A DNA stretch of 64,000 bases, taken from the NCBI RefSeq assembly GCF_000764305.2, contig NW_025944324.1, positions 186,001 to 250,000 of the forward strand, written 5' to 3'. This DNA comes from Hyalella azteca. Lineage: Eukaryota; Arthropoda; Malacostraca; Amphipoda; Hyalellidae. This document shows positions 34,010 through 45,636 of the stretch, piece after piece. The translations under genes and the position numbers were made by a program. Numbering within the stretch: the stretch's first letter is position 1; every line of letters starts with the position of its first letter. The notes beneath the pieces were generated by a model that did not search any database, was not told the origin of the DNA, and saw only the letters and a program-made list of their open reading frames with translations.

Positions 34010-37000
34010 GTAATTGAGTATTTACTAATTAAAAGTAAAATTATGGGTTACACATTACTTGTGCAAAATTTTAGGTTAAAAAAATTTTATGTAAAATTTT
34101 GATTTAAAAAATTGTCAGTAGAATTTGGGTTAAAATTTTTTTTACATTTTTTGTTGAAATTGTGCCCTATATTTTGTACATATATACAATGTCGAACTGG
34201 TCAAATTCTATATAACTGATGTTCTGCCGTTGCTACTAAAAATATATAGTGACAATGTTATATGGTGTTGCTGATGCTTATAAACTTTTTTTGAACATTT
34301 TTGATTTAAAATGGTAAAATTTTGTGATTGAAATTGTGCCGTATATTTTTTTTGTGACGGTAGATCAACAACGTCAATTTATATGAAACTGTAGAGTTTG
34401 TGAAGTTTATTATTATTCAGGCTGAATAATAATTTTATTGCTAATGCTTGTAATTTTTTATCTTCTCTAAAATTTTATTAATTTTGAGCAACAACATTTT
34501 GACTTTGTGTCTGGTTCTTATAAGTTTCATATTATCATTGAATAAATTATTTTTATAAATATAAAAATCAATTGATATTTACAAGATTCGTCCAATATAT
34601 TTTCACCCAAAAACCGCAATGTAAGAAAAATGTAAATGATTAATTTACAAAACTATTCATATTTGGGAAATTAAGAATTTAATTCCATTCAAATTCATAA
34701 ATTTATGTCTAACTTTCACACTGCTTCATCATTTCGCTACAAAATACATACATCTCTATTAATTGTATATACTTTAAACGTATTAATATTCTAAAACATT
34801 TGGTAACTTGCATATGTATATGTACTAAAACATCACAATTATTTAAAATCGCAACAGAATAAACGTTTTGACTATCTGAATAAAAACATGTATACTGTGT
34901 TTATGTATATACATATAAATACTAACATGTATACTGTGTGTATGTATATACCACTTGCTATAACAAGTGTGTGTTGTATTCTAGCTGCGAAACGATAAAT
35001 TATTTAAACAACAAGTGTTCAGAATCGTAAATATAACTAAAAATTTAATTCATTTGACTAGTTGACTTTAATTAGCTATCAATGATTGTGAATCGATCGC
35101 AGTGAATCGTTTCAAATAACCTTCAGCTCGTTATCATTCTCTAATTGCCAGAATATAAATGAATAGCTCGTGGAATAACCAAATTCATGATTCAAAGTGC
35201 ATCCACCTGCATTCATTCTTTGAACAGAATCTGTTCAGTAATATTTTTTGAAAAATTCCAGTACTGAAAATCTATTTAATTGAATTTTTCATCTATTTCA
35301 TTTGTGGATACTCCTGATGGTACAAAATCGAAGTTGATTAACAATATTTCTACTATGTGCCATTATAATGTGTAAAATTTTGTCGATAATATTTGTGTAT
35401 TGATCAGTTTTACAAAAACCGAATTAATGAGCAAAGTACCTTCAAGATGAGTCACTATTCTTGAAATGAATCTTATTCTAATTTCGTATACCATTAAAGA
35501 TAGAGAGCAAATATTAAAAAACGTAACAATATTAATTTAAAACAATTATGAGTGGAAATTATTTTCAAATCGGAGCAAAATTTTTTAATCCTATCATTTT
35601 AAATTTTCCTGGAAGTATCGCATAATTGGAAATAAATTCAGTACACAATGATTTACGAACAATTAAATGAACTTTGTGTTTTGCGGCACTCGAGTTTGCC
35701 AGAAGGTTAATTAATTGAACCTGAAAATAAATTCTTCATTACATAATTTTTTAGTGATTGATTTGTAATTGATGGAACAGTAATTAGAACTTCTGTTCAG
35801 TTAGCGTTAAAAATTTATGATTACCGACCATAAATACTATTAACATTTTTTCTTTTGTCCACACCAGTAAAAATACTCATTAGAACTGATGTGACCCCAA
35901 TATGGATTCATGCTGATTTCAAATTGATTTTCCCAATTCGCTAAGAACACTGCATATATCACTTTAAAGTTAATCTCATTTTCTTCGTTATTCATTTAAA
36001 TCAACATGTATGTTTTCATTTATTTGATTTGCATTTATTGAATTCGTCGATTACTCAAATTCTTGAAATATTACATTCACGTTGATGATTGTTAATTACT
36101 TTATAATAGCTAAACCGCCTAATTCATTAAAACAACGTTAAGAATTTTTAGAAATAAATATAGTTGGATTTGAAACTAAAAAAAATTCATACTCACTCAA
36201 CGACTCATTTTCGTGAACAATAATTCTCAGCATTTAATATGGATCGAACTTGTGTTGCAGATTTAGTTTAGTTTGTTACGAATAAAATATTCTGAATTAT
36301 GGATACACATTTCCATTAATTTCATTGGATATTCAGGTGCAATAATATCAGCCGCAAGAATAGAAAATTACCGGCAAATAATTCTTATGTGAAAGAAAAA
36401 TCAATGCATTTATCATTATATTACGTTTATGTTCTGTTGAACTTATTTATTGGAGAGGTTGCCAGCTTCCAAAAAAGTAAAATGAGGCAAATTAATATTG
36501 ACAATCTAATAAATAAAATTTCACTCCAACGTTTTCATAAACTCCTTGATCAATCAATCAATCTAATAAGTAAATGAGCATGATTGGTGACAACGCCAAT
36601 CACGACGATTGCTGCAGATCAAGTTAAATTATTGTCAAAAAAGCATCATTGTTGACAATTAAATTTCTTCGAACTTATGATGGAATTCAATTTTTGTGGA
36701 AATAAATGCTTCTATAACACAAAATTTACATAATTTGTCTAAAATTTACATTATATTACCTTAAAAATTTATTTTTCGGTGGAAACATTGAAATCTCAGC
36801 TTCTTATATACTGTACGCTGGTTTACATTATCTATGTAATCTATATACACAAAACTAACGTAAAAATGTTCTTTCAAGAAAATTTTGATTGAACTTAATT
36901 TTAATGGAAATCAGAGCTTTTACTCAAAATATACATAAAATAACTTCATACAATAAACAAATTTTTCAGTAGATACCGTGATAGCTTGTTGTTCATGAAA

Positions 37001-37718
37001 ATCTATTTTTACGTTTTACATTATTTCTAATAAATTTGCATGTAAATGATTTGAAGTAAATATTTTTCACAGATGGTCCTGATGTGTACCGCAGATTTTT
37101 GTTGCCGTTGAAAATACAAATATATATTTACTTATAATTTTGCGCATTACATTATTTATTAAAAATTTACACGCAAATAATATCAAGTAAATCTCATTCC
37201 AGTTGGTCCTGAAAGATACCCCGGGTTTTTTCTGCCGTTAAAGATTCAAATGAACATATCTTTTTCATTTTACGTTTTGCATTATTTGTCAAAAATTTAT
37301 ATGCAAATAATATCAAGTAAATCTTTTTCCAGTTGGCCCCCCGGTTTTTTCCTGCCGTTAAAGATTCAAATAAATATATATTTTTAATTTTACGTACTGC
37401 ATTATTTATCAAAAATTTACCCGTATATAATTTGAATTAAATATCTTTTCCAGTTGGTCCTGAAGGATACCCCGTTTTTTTCTGCCGTTAAAGATTCAAA
37501 TGAATATATCTTTTTCATTTTACGTATTGCATTATTTATCAAAAATTCACATGCAAATAATATCAAGTAAATCTTTTTCCAGTTGGTCCTGAAGGATAGA
37601 TACCCCGGATTTTTTTTCTGCCGTTAAAGATTCAAATAAATATTTCCTTGTAATTTTACGTTTTACATTATAGATGTGAAATTTACATGTAATTCATTTG
37701 AATTAAATATTTTTCCAG
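34010..37718 (+). other. Intron 1 of the homeobox gene
   Basis: A 3,709-bp phase-1 intron, GT (34010) to AG (37718), AT-rich. Joining exon 1 to exon 2 gives [11 protein letters not shown] with the frame preserved. A loose duplication (GATTGAAATTGTGCC and variants) lies near 34150 and 34325. The last ~650-1,000 bp is a tandem array of the acceptor region, described separately. Confidence 0.9.
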
Positions 37719-37735
37719 TTGGTCCTGAAGGATAC
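37040..37735 (+). repeat. Tandem copies of the intron 1 3' splice site plus the start of exon 2
   Basis: Sequence equivalent to the real acceptor and first exon bases (TTTTCCAGTTGGTCCTGAAG, GATACCCCGGATTTTT, CTGCCGTT) occurs in degenerate form before exon 2. Exon-like starts are at 37073, 37203, 37333, 37454 and 37583; the real one is 37719. Spacing is 130, 130, 121, 129 and 136 bp. Copies share the T-rich tract and an acceptor AG. After CTGCCGTT all upstream copies run into AAAGATTCAAAT or a variant, where the real exon reads CCGCAAGCC. More decayed relatives (TTTTTCAGTAGATACCG near 36963; TTTTTCGGTGGAAACATT near 36771) suggest the array once extended further 5'. Confidence 0.92.
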
Positions 37736-37894
37736 CCCGGATTTTTGCTGCCGTTCCGCAAGCCGAAGCGCATCCGAACAGCGTTCAGTCCGTCGCAGCT
37801 GCTGAAGCTGGAGCAGGCGTTCGAGAAGAACCAGTACGTCGTGGGACAGGAACGCAAGCAACTCGCTGTCAACCTCAGTCTTTCTGAAACTCAG
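37719..37894 (+). CDS. ems/E5-like: EMX/empty-spiracles class homeobox protein, exon 2
   Basis: 176-bp exon, residues 313 (first base from exon 1) to 371. It encodes the short linker [15 protein letters not shown] and homeodomain residues 1-44: PKRIRTAF at positions 1-8 (R5 contacts the minor groove), helix 1 around [10 protein letters not shown], and helix 2 around [10 protein letters not shown]. These match EMX homeodomains closely. Acceptor TTTTCCAG|TTGG, donor ACTCAG|GTTCGT, phase 0 at the 3' end. The exon ends after homeodomain residue 44, just before the recognition helix, which is an old intron position in several homeobox classes. Base composition is GC-richer than the surrounding DNA, as expected for a conserved exon. 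Confidence 0.96.
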
Positions 37895-39059
37895 GTTCGT
37901 TGTTCTCCTAAAATATATTAATAATTGTGTTTTTTTTTTTATTTTAACTAAAATTGTGAACAATACTTTACCTAACAATACTAGTAAAAATTAAGCTCGA
38001 TATGTAATGCTTTATTTTTATGCACTGTTTGATTTTTGAGTTAATGTTTCGTTTCTATGCACTGTTTTATTTATATGTTAATGTTTTGTTATTTGTGTGA
38101 GGAAATCTAAATAATATTCAGGGATTAGCGTGTGAAAAAATGTCAGCAATATTTTCCGTAAAATATTTTTTGAATGATGAAAATTATATACCGGGAGTTA
38201 ATTTCCACAAGAAAAACATGTTTCTGCGCGGCTGGAAGTTTAAAAATTTGTATTTCATCTGAAATAGATGCAGGGATGGCTTATGTTTTTCGGATGTGAT
38301 TACTTAACTATCCTCATACCATTGATCATCATGTCGAAAAAAGTTCGCTCAAAGCTAACCGTAATGTTTTTCAATTTTTAATGTTACTTGCCACCGAAAA
38401 TTAACAATGGATTTTTGCTAAACTTTATAGTACTTTACCAAACTTGGTAAACTATATATATGGTACTTTACACACTTTGTTAATAGCGGCAAAGTATGCA
38501 TTCGATACCACGAATAAAGTTATCTAATAATTGAATGGGAATTATTTGCATTTGATGACACGTTTTTTCTTGGTTATTCATTACAATTCCGATGCTCCAC
38601 TTTGCTTTTACATTTATTCGATTTAAATTGGCTAACGCGTGATTTGAAAAAAGTTTTGTTGAGGGTAAAAGAAACATTGCGTTTTATTTCTTCGATTTTT
38701 CATATTTTATTCGTACTCGTGCGATGTGCTAGTAAAGCGATTACTCAAGTTTGATCTATCAAATTCTAAGCTACGTTTTGCATCTGCGTTTTCACATGCT
38801 CCACTTTCAATTGTTTGTACAGCAAATTTGTACCGAAAAATTCTAAATTTTCTCAACAGCTTCCATAATGATATCGGTCTTCTATAAGAATCAATGTTCC
38901 AATGGCGCAGGAAATGCTATCTATCTAAGTTTTGTGTTTGCTGAAATTACAATTAACAACAATACCTGAAAATTTAAATATTTATAGCTGATCTGATTAG
39001 TTTGTATTTTGCTAATTCGATTACGGCGAACTGAAATTAAAATTTATAGCTTTAATTCA

Positions 39060-39440
39060 TACCCGATATAACTTCAAGAACCCCGATGGAATTTCCTCTC
39101 GTGTCCGCAATTCGTGATTCCGGATCCTGGTTGTCTTTCCATCAAGTATTTTTAGGATCTCACGAGAGTCGATTGAGCTGTAATTTGACAATTGGCTGAA
39201 AAATGTTAGCAAGTTTCGGGAGGAGGTCTCGGTGGTCTAGCGTTAATTACACCATTACTCTGGTCTTCCTAATGCCTCCTTCGGTGCTCGACCAATTGGC
39301 CATCCGCAAGACAATTATGTTTCTGGGCGCACTAACGACCTGCCTGAGACCTGCCGGTAATTAAACTCACAAGAACTAAAGTTATTTAAGTAATCTTGAC
39401 CCCAGTTTACCCCCTCTTAACACCATTTTCTCAACGCTAA
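39060..39440. other. Unique, compositionally balanced block in intron 2
   Basis: About 380 bp of non-repetitive, GC-richer sequence in an AT-rich, repeat-laden intron. It includes GCGTTAATTACACCATTA, CCGGTAATTAAAC and two CCAATTGGC-like words. It could be a conserved enhancer, but that is inference. Confidence 0.25.
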
Positions 39441-39989
39441 CACTCCACTTTACCAAGTCATTATCGAGGGAACTGGAGTTCTCGGTTTCTTGCATCTCGT
39501 GGGGATCATAAAACGTTTTCTTTGGGATGTTCGCGCGGTCCTAACAAAAATGTATGGCACTTCTAACTTCGGTCTTAAAGTGCTGCAATGGCGCTTTTTG
39601 TTAAAGCTACTTGAGATTTGCTCCCGGGTTATATAGTCTGCCACAGTGAAAAGAATTTCAGAAAATAAATGATGTCATCACCCAAAATGGCCTGGTATGA
39701 AACTGATCATAAATTAATCAAAAATACTGTGATTAGTGAAGTACTTACTATCAATCGGTTGCCGTAAATATTCATTCAGTTAATAATACATATTATTCAT
39801 ACAAACTTTAGAGTCCATTAGCTTCTCTATACCGTATTAAGCAATTATTCGTCAATAACCACAAGTGATTGCAATATTAACCAATTTTTGCAGCAAAGAA
39901 ATTAATTCTAAACGATACCTATTCAAGAAATAATGCATTATACCTGACATATTTACCACTATATTATATATACACATCGTTCTACTGGC

Positions 39990-40218
39990 AAATGAGATGT
40001 ATTGGAGATGCGAGGGTGTTGGAGGTGTGAGGGTGTTGGAGTTGTAAGGGTGTTGGAGTTGTAAGGGTGTTGGAGGTGTTAGGGTGTTGGAGGTGTGAGG
40101 GTGTTGGAGGTGTGAGGGTGTTGGAGGTGTGAGGGTGTTGGAGGTGTTGGAGGTGTGAGGGTGTTGGAGGTGTGAGGGTGTTGGAGGTGTGAGGGTGTTG
40201 GAGGCGATGGAGGTGTTA
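39990..40218. repeat. 17-bp GT-rich minisatellite, ~13 copies
   Basis: The unit GGGTGTTGGAGGTGTGA repeats with a few GTTGTAAGG variants. Confidence 0.95.
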
Positions 40219-40309
40219 GGAAGGCCCTACAGGGAAGGCCAATAAACTGGTCTAAGTTAACAAGCTGTCACGGTCCGAAATTTGGCCTAACTTGTTCTTC
40301 ATTGGTCCC

Positions 40310-40848
40310 CGGTGTGTGGTTTATAGAGTGGGGCGAGAGTGGTTTATAGAGTGGGGCGAAAGTGGTTTATAGAGTGGGGCGAGAGTGGTTCATAGAGTGG
40401 GGCGAGAGTGGTTTATAGAGTGGGGCGAGAGTGGTTTATAGATTGGGGCGAGTGTGGTTTATAGATTGGGGCGAGTGTGGTATATAGAGTGGGGCCAGAG
40501 TGGTTTATAGAATGGGGCGAGTGTGGTTTATAGAGTGGGGCGAGAGTGGTTTATAGAGTGGGGTGAGAGTGGTTTATAGAGTGGGGCGAGAGTGGTTTAT
40601 AGAGTGGGGCAAGAGTGGTTTATAGAGTGGGGCGAGAGTAGTTTATAGAGTGGGGCGAAAGTGGTTTACAGAGTGGGGCGAGAGTGGTTTATAGAGTGGG
40701 GCGAGAGTGGTTTAGAGTGGGCGAGAGGGGTTTATAGAGTGGGGCGAGAGTGGTTTATGGAGTGGGGCGAGTTTGGTTTTTCGAGTGGGGCGAAAGTGGT
40801 TTATAGAGTGGGGCGAGAGTGGTTTATAGAGTGGGGCGAGAGACCTGA
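40310..40848. repeat. 23-bp minisatellite, ~23 copies
   Basis: The unit is GTGGTTTATAGAGTGGGGCG plus AGA, highly homogeneous, with single-base variants (GATTGGGG, GCCAGAG). Its purity suggests recent expansion or ongoing homogenisation. Confidence 0.97.
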
Positions 40849-40907
40849 AATAAGTGATGCAGTGAGAGGCAGTGTGCAATGCACTGCAACTGTACGTTGA
40901 TGTATGA

Positions 40908-41098
40908 GCACATTTCTTTACGATTTGAATAATTTATTCGAATTTCTAATGTAGGTTTAAAAAAATCGACATTTCATCACGATTTGAAGAATTTATTTGA
41001 ATTTCAAAAGTATGTTTTTCACCAAAAACCTTGACATTTCATCACGATTCAAATAATTCATTCTAATTTCTAAGGTATGTTTTTCACAAAAAAATATT
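40908..41098. repeat. ~70-bp repeat, three copies
   Basis: ATTTCATCACGATTTGAA, AATTTATTTGAATTTC and AAAGTATGTTTTTCACCAAA recur near 40912, 40972 and 41035. Confidence 0.8.
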
Positions 41099-41559
41099 GA
41101 ATATTTTTTCTCAACGCGTGATTCTTTGTAATTTTAAATCAAAATTTATTCCGATCTGATGGATTTTATTTATAATGCATATCGCAAATTAATTTTAAAT
41201 TATAATATATAATTATAATTACAATTATATATAATTACATGATTAATTTTATTTATAATTACGTAATTATTTGAAAAATATACTTCCATTTGACTGTCTA
41301 CAGTCAGGCATATTTTACTGCATAACTAACTGCTATAATTATTTAAAATGTGGGTTCCATGTGGATAATCTTTTGATTTAATGTGCGCATCATTTCTCAT
41401 TATCCACGTTAAACTTTGAATGTAATTGAATGGAAACAAAGTCTGGATCGCTTTTATGCATGGTAGAAATGATTAGATTTTACAAAATTTAACTGAAAAA
41501 AATTGGAAAAAAATGTTACAATATTAAAACAAATAAATCCTATAAACATCCACTTATAA

Positions 41560-41780
41560 TTAATAGGTTGTTGTTGTTTGTTTAAGTAAGGTGCAAATGA
41601 AGCAGTGAACAAACACTACATTTTATTGCTCTTCATTTCACCGCACTTGATGGCTGCCTGGACCACGCAAAATGAAAATGCAAATTTTATGAGCCCACTT
41701 GTCGACCATTCCCGTGAACATTTTTCTCATTGGCGAATTGTATTTCATTTAATTTGTGTTATTTAAGACACAAATAGTAT
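41560..41780. other. Unique block with octamer-like and TTTATG words in intron 2
   Basis: Includes GAAAATGCAAATTTTATGAG and ATTTCATTTAATTTGTGT. It is non-repetitive and moderately balanced. Possible regulatory element; no direct proof. Confidence 0.2.
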
Positions 41781-43060
41781 ATATTGGCAAATTTTAAATG
41801 TAAGCACATTTTAATCTGAAATAGAATTCATCTTTAGTACGCATACTCTCAATTTGACTCAAAATGGAAGTTTTTCGTTTCAAGTTTTCGGTATAGTTCT
41901 TCGCATAATTGACATAATTGAAGTTGGTCAACGTTAAAGCTTAGCGCAAGTTCTTTAATTGTATTCGAGATGCTACTAATGCCAAATAAAAGTTTCATGT
42001 TCAGTTAATTCGTTAGATAAAGTTTGAGTTGTTCGTTAATTACTTTGTTGCATTCGATAACTAACACAATTATTCTCTCCTTAATTAACACGAGTTGCAA
42101 TTCTGTATTGTTTCTTTTGAAATAAATTCTTAACTTGATATCTACAACGATCATTTTCCCTTTACTATTTACTTTATCCATTCACATCAAATTCTTTCGT
42201 TTTACTTCACATTCGCCCTTTCTCTTTATACCCAACGATTATGTCATCGGTTTATCTCTACTCTTAGCCTTTCCGTATGTGCTCAGTCTGCTCTCTCAGC
42301 CTCACTGGCACCCTTTCCACCAGCAGTAACACAAGCATTATAAGCTCCATCAATTTGTCCGTCATGATAGCGTTCGGAAGTGTGTAAACTGTTCACTGGA
42401 TTAGCAGTGAGGGGAGACTTCGCTGCCGAGGGGAGTCGTCGATGCCGAGGGGAGAGTTCGCTGGCGAGGGAAGCTCGGCTATTATTGCTCCAGCCACGGC
42501 AATTGACCCTCGGTTTTGCTTGTCTGATGATAGCAAGATGTGTGGCATCATTGTAATCTCGGTGAAATCATTTGAGTTCAAAGAACCCCTTCACTTCAAA
42601 ATTCAGGATGAAAATTTTTTCCCAGCAATTTATGTTTCTCTAAATTTTTTTTGAAAAATATCCAATTTGAACCTTAGTCGGTGATATAAAAAGTTGCGAT
42701 TAAAATATTTTTCAGTATTCTGATAACCAAAGGATACTTGGGTCCTGTTTCAGCTGCTTAAAATTGTAATTTGTAGCTGAGTGAAACCTATTGATATAGG
42801 TTTCAATATTATTTCATTTTTCATGTATAAAAAATTTCGAAAAATTTCGCTAACAGAACGTTTTTAAAATAATTCATCTATCGAAGCTGGACAGAGTGCG
42901 TTTCCTGAGAAAATGTCGTTCCATGTGATGCTATATCGATATAGTATCATTAAATTTTAGTAACAAGAATTACTCACTTTATTTCTCCATGACAAGGAAC
43001 CACTAAGATTTTTAAATTCCTTTTTAACTAAGCGTTCAGCTGGTTTGTACGCCATAGAAA
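41781..43060. other. Intron 2 sequence, nothing recognised
   Basis: AT-rich except for a short GAGGGGAG-repeat stretch at about 42408-42470. Short open frames here are not convincing exons. Confidence 0.4.
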
Positions 43061-43064
43061 GCAA

Positions 43065-43290
43065 ACATTAATAAGGTGATTCTCTCTTTATTGAGTTCCA
43101 ATAAGGTGGTACTCGCTCTTTATTAAAGAAACACTAAGGTGGTAGTCGCTCTTTATTAAAGAGTCACAAAGGTGATACTCTTTATTAATCAAGCACTAAG
43201 GTGACACTCGCTCATTATTAAGTTCCAATAAGGTGGTACTCGCTCTTTATTAAAAGATCACTAAGGTGATACTCGCTCTAATAAAGGACC
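43065..43290. repeat. ~32-bp minisatellite, seven copies
   Basis: AATAAGGTGGTACTCGCTCT plus TTATTAAAGA recurs near 43073, 43103, 43136, 43168, 43198, 43231 and 43262. Confidence 0.92.
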
Positions 43291-43709
43291 CCTCTGCTCA
43301 CTCTGAAGCCTGAGCAGCAAGCAAAAATGATACACACATCATCTCCCCCTATCTTCTCCTAGAGTATCTCTTCCTCCTACATGAACCTCATATTAGCCGG
43401 TATCCTACGAGTATCCTATGCCTCATATTGCCGGTATCATACGAGTATCCTATAATGGATTTATACGAGGGTGGGCCATAGACGGAAGGAGGCAGCGGAA
43501 GGAGCTAGACTGGTCCCTCCATACGATAAGGAAGTCGCTGCAATTTGCTACAGAACAAATGTTGTCGTTGATTGCTTGTTAACGAGCGGTCTTTGTGTGT
43601 GTTATTTTTTGTTGCTGTTCGCTACTTAAGACTTTAAACGAGCCGCTTGAATTGCGGAGTTGCTGTCAGCTTGTTGTGGGGGTGGGCTCTTGTATAGCTG
43701 GTAAACCGA

Positions 43710-43875
43710 AAATTAGTAATTATAAATGTAAAACTAAAATTTTTAGCAAATCAATAACAGACAGTATTTTTCATTCGAGTTGAGCTTTTTTTCTGAAAAG
43801 TAGTAATTTTATATATTAAATTCAGAACTTTTAGCAAATCAATAACACAGATTTTTTCATTTGAGTTCAGTTTCT
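43710..43875. repeat. Direct duplication, two copies
   Basis: TTTTAGCAAATCAATAACA followed by ATTTTTCATTCGAGTT or a variant occurs at about 43740 and 43829. Confidence 0.6.
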
Positions 43876-44169
43876 AAATTGTCACAATTTCTCGGTGACT
43901 TTCAAGCATTTGAAACTCGTTCTATTTGATTTCTTTGATTCTTCATAATTATTTTAATAACATGGATTTCCATAAATAGATTTAGCCTAGTGATTCTTGG
44001 AATTTGATTTTTGCACGTTATGTAATTTTTCAATCTCATTCTTTTGAACTTTTTTCTGAATAAATTCGCACTTCTTAGTCGAAACTCATCGCTTCCCTTT
44101 CTATGATGTTGTGGATTACGCAATGGATTATCCGTACTCTAAAGTTATCAAATTTTACTGCCTCACTGC

Positions 44170-44455
44170 CATGCAAATAATTGAGTGAAGCAAAGCCAGC
44201 CTCCGCCTCCGCCTCATATAATTGAGTGAGGCACAAGCCAGCCTCCGCCTTATATAATCGAGTGAGGCACAAGTTAGCCTCCGCCCCATATAATTGAGTG
44301 AGGCACAAGCCAGCCTCCGCCTTTTGTAATTGAGTGAGGCAAAAGCCAGCCTCCGCCTCCTGTAATTGAGTGAGGCACAAGCCAGCCTCCGCCTCGTATA
44401 ATTGAGTGAGGCACAAGCCAGCCTCCGCCTCCGCCTCATACAATTGAGGGAGGCA
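44170..44455. repeat. 36-bp minisatellite, eight copies
   Basis: The unit is GCCTCCGCCTCATATAATTG plus AGTGAGGCACAAGCCA. Because 36 is divisible by three, a 12-residue repeat is open in two minus-strand frames (184 and 128 aa). These frames have no plausible splice or family support. Confidence 0.96.
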
Positions 44456-45062
44456 GCAGCGGAATGTGGCGCGGTCCTGTTGCGGCGGAGGAGGGAGCCT
44501 CGGACCATTACCCTCATTGCTGGCATTAACTCCGCCGACACGCACAGTTACCGCCGCCCGCGCGCACAATATGCTTCTGAAGCCACTCCGCCGCCGCCCC
44601 ACCGCCGGCCTACCGCCGCTCGCGCACACAATATGCTTCTGAAGCCACTCCGCCGCCGCCCCACCGCCGGCCTACCGCCGCCCGCGCGCACAATATGCTT
44701 CTGAAGCTACTCCGCCGCCGCCCCACCGCCGGCCTACCGCCGCCCAAGGATGTTGCGGCGGAGGAGGGAGCCTCGGACCATTACCCTCATTGCTGGCATT
44801 AACTCCGCCGACACGCACAGTTACCGCCGCTCGCGCGCACAATATGCTTCTGAAGCCACCCCACCGCCGCCCCACCGCCGGCCTACCACCGGTCGCTCGC
44901 ACAATATGCTTCTGAAGCTACTCCACCGCCGCTTCACCGCCGGCCTACCGCCGCTCGCGCGCACCATATGCTTCTGAAGCTACTCCACCGCCACCCCACC
45001 GCCGGCCTACCGCCGGTTCACCGCCGCTCGCGCGCACAATATGCTGGTCCCTCCGCCGGCAC
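44456..45062. repeat. CCG-rich array with ~61-bp units and a ~274-bp higher-order duplication
   Basis: Units contain CCGCCGCCCCACCGCCGGCC, TACCGCCGCTCGCGCGCACA and ATATGCTTCTGAAGC. A longer block starting TGTTGCGGCGGAGGAGGGAG occurs twice, near 44478 and 44752. It is the most GC- and CpG-rich sequence of the window, in the middle of an AT-rich intron. Confidence 0.93.
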
Positions 45063-45309
45063 GCGGCCGTTGTTCTCATGATCTTGCGCCTGATACTTAA
45101 TACTTTGTCGCAGAAGAGATGAGAGTTGTTGACAATAATTGAAAATGATACTTTATGGGGATAGAATGGCGAGCTAAATTTCCAGTACTTAGAAATAATA
45201 ATTCATTGCACACTTGACTGATGAGTTGAACGGTTGAAGGTTTTTAGTGACATACAGTACAAATCGACAAAAAAGATAATCAAATTTCAAGCAACTTATT
45301 CCTATACTC

Positions 45310-45636
45310 TCATTCAATGATGCGATTTTTTATTACCTTTCTTGACTGGCATTGAGAGAATTTCTCGTTACCTTTCTTCTCACTCATTTATGAAACTTTT
45401 TACTTAACTAATTTCTTTCCTTCTTTCAATTGTGGTATTTTTATTGACTTGCACCATTATTTTCTTTTGATGATAGAATTTTTTATTTACATACCTCTCT
45501 TCCTTGACGGTGACAGAATTTTTATTGAAGAACACCTTTCTTCTCCCTTGATGATATAATTTTTTATTTTGCGTGCTCCATTCTTCTCTTTCGATGATAG
45601 AATATTTTAATAACATTCACTTTCTTTTTGTCGCAG
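45310..45636 (+). repeat. ~40-bp degenerate array over the 3' end of intron 2
   Basis: Units are T/C-rich tracts ending in GATGATAGAA: AG dinucleotides at 45475-45476, 45515-45516 and 45599-45600 occupy the position of the true acceptor AG at 45635-45636 (GTCGCAG). One unit has TATAA instead of TAGAA. Earlier, more diverged units (TTACCTTTCTTGACTGG, TTACCTTTCTTCTCAC) extend to about 45310. The polypyrimidine tract of the real acceptor is thus the last unit of an array. Confidence 0.75.

Larger units (their letters stand above)
37895..45636 (+). other. Intron 2 of the homeobox gene
   Basis: A 7,742-bp phase-0 intron, GT (37895) to AG (45636). It holds at least seven tandem arrays (listed separately), a CCG-rich block at 44.46-45.06 kb, and two higher-complexity unique stretches (39.06-39.44 and 41.56-41.78 kb) with homeodomain-type TAAT words. 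No second gene is recognised inside it. Confidence 0.9.

Noticed and set aside
33540..34102. Alternative frames inside exon 1 (68 and 101 aa)
   Set aside because: Shadows of the homeobox coding frame, which alone carries the eh1-like and YPWL motifs.
37194..37412. 72-aa minus-strand frame beside exon 2
   Set aside because: Antisense reading of the duplicated splice-site array; the repeated KIK-FESLTA pattern follows the 130-bp unit.
37703..37978. Minus-strand 91- and 69-aa frames over the homeodomain exon
   Set aside because: Antisense shadows of a conserved exon.
44075..44977. Several Arg/Ala/Pro-rich open frames of 70-184 aa on both strands in intron 2
   Set aside because: By-products of the 36-bp and CCG-rich arrays; multiple frames and strands are open simultaneously.
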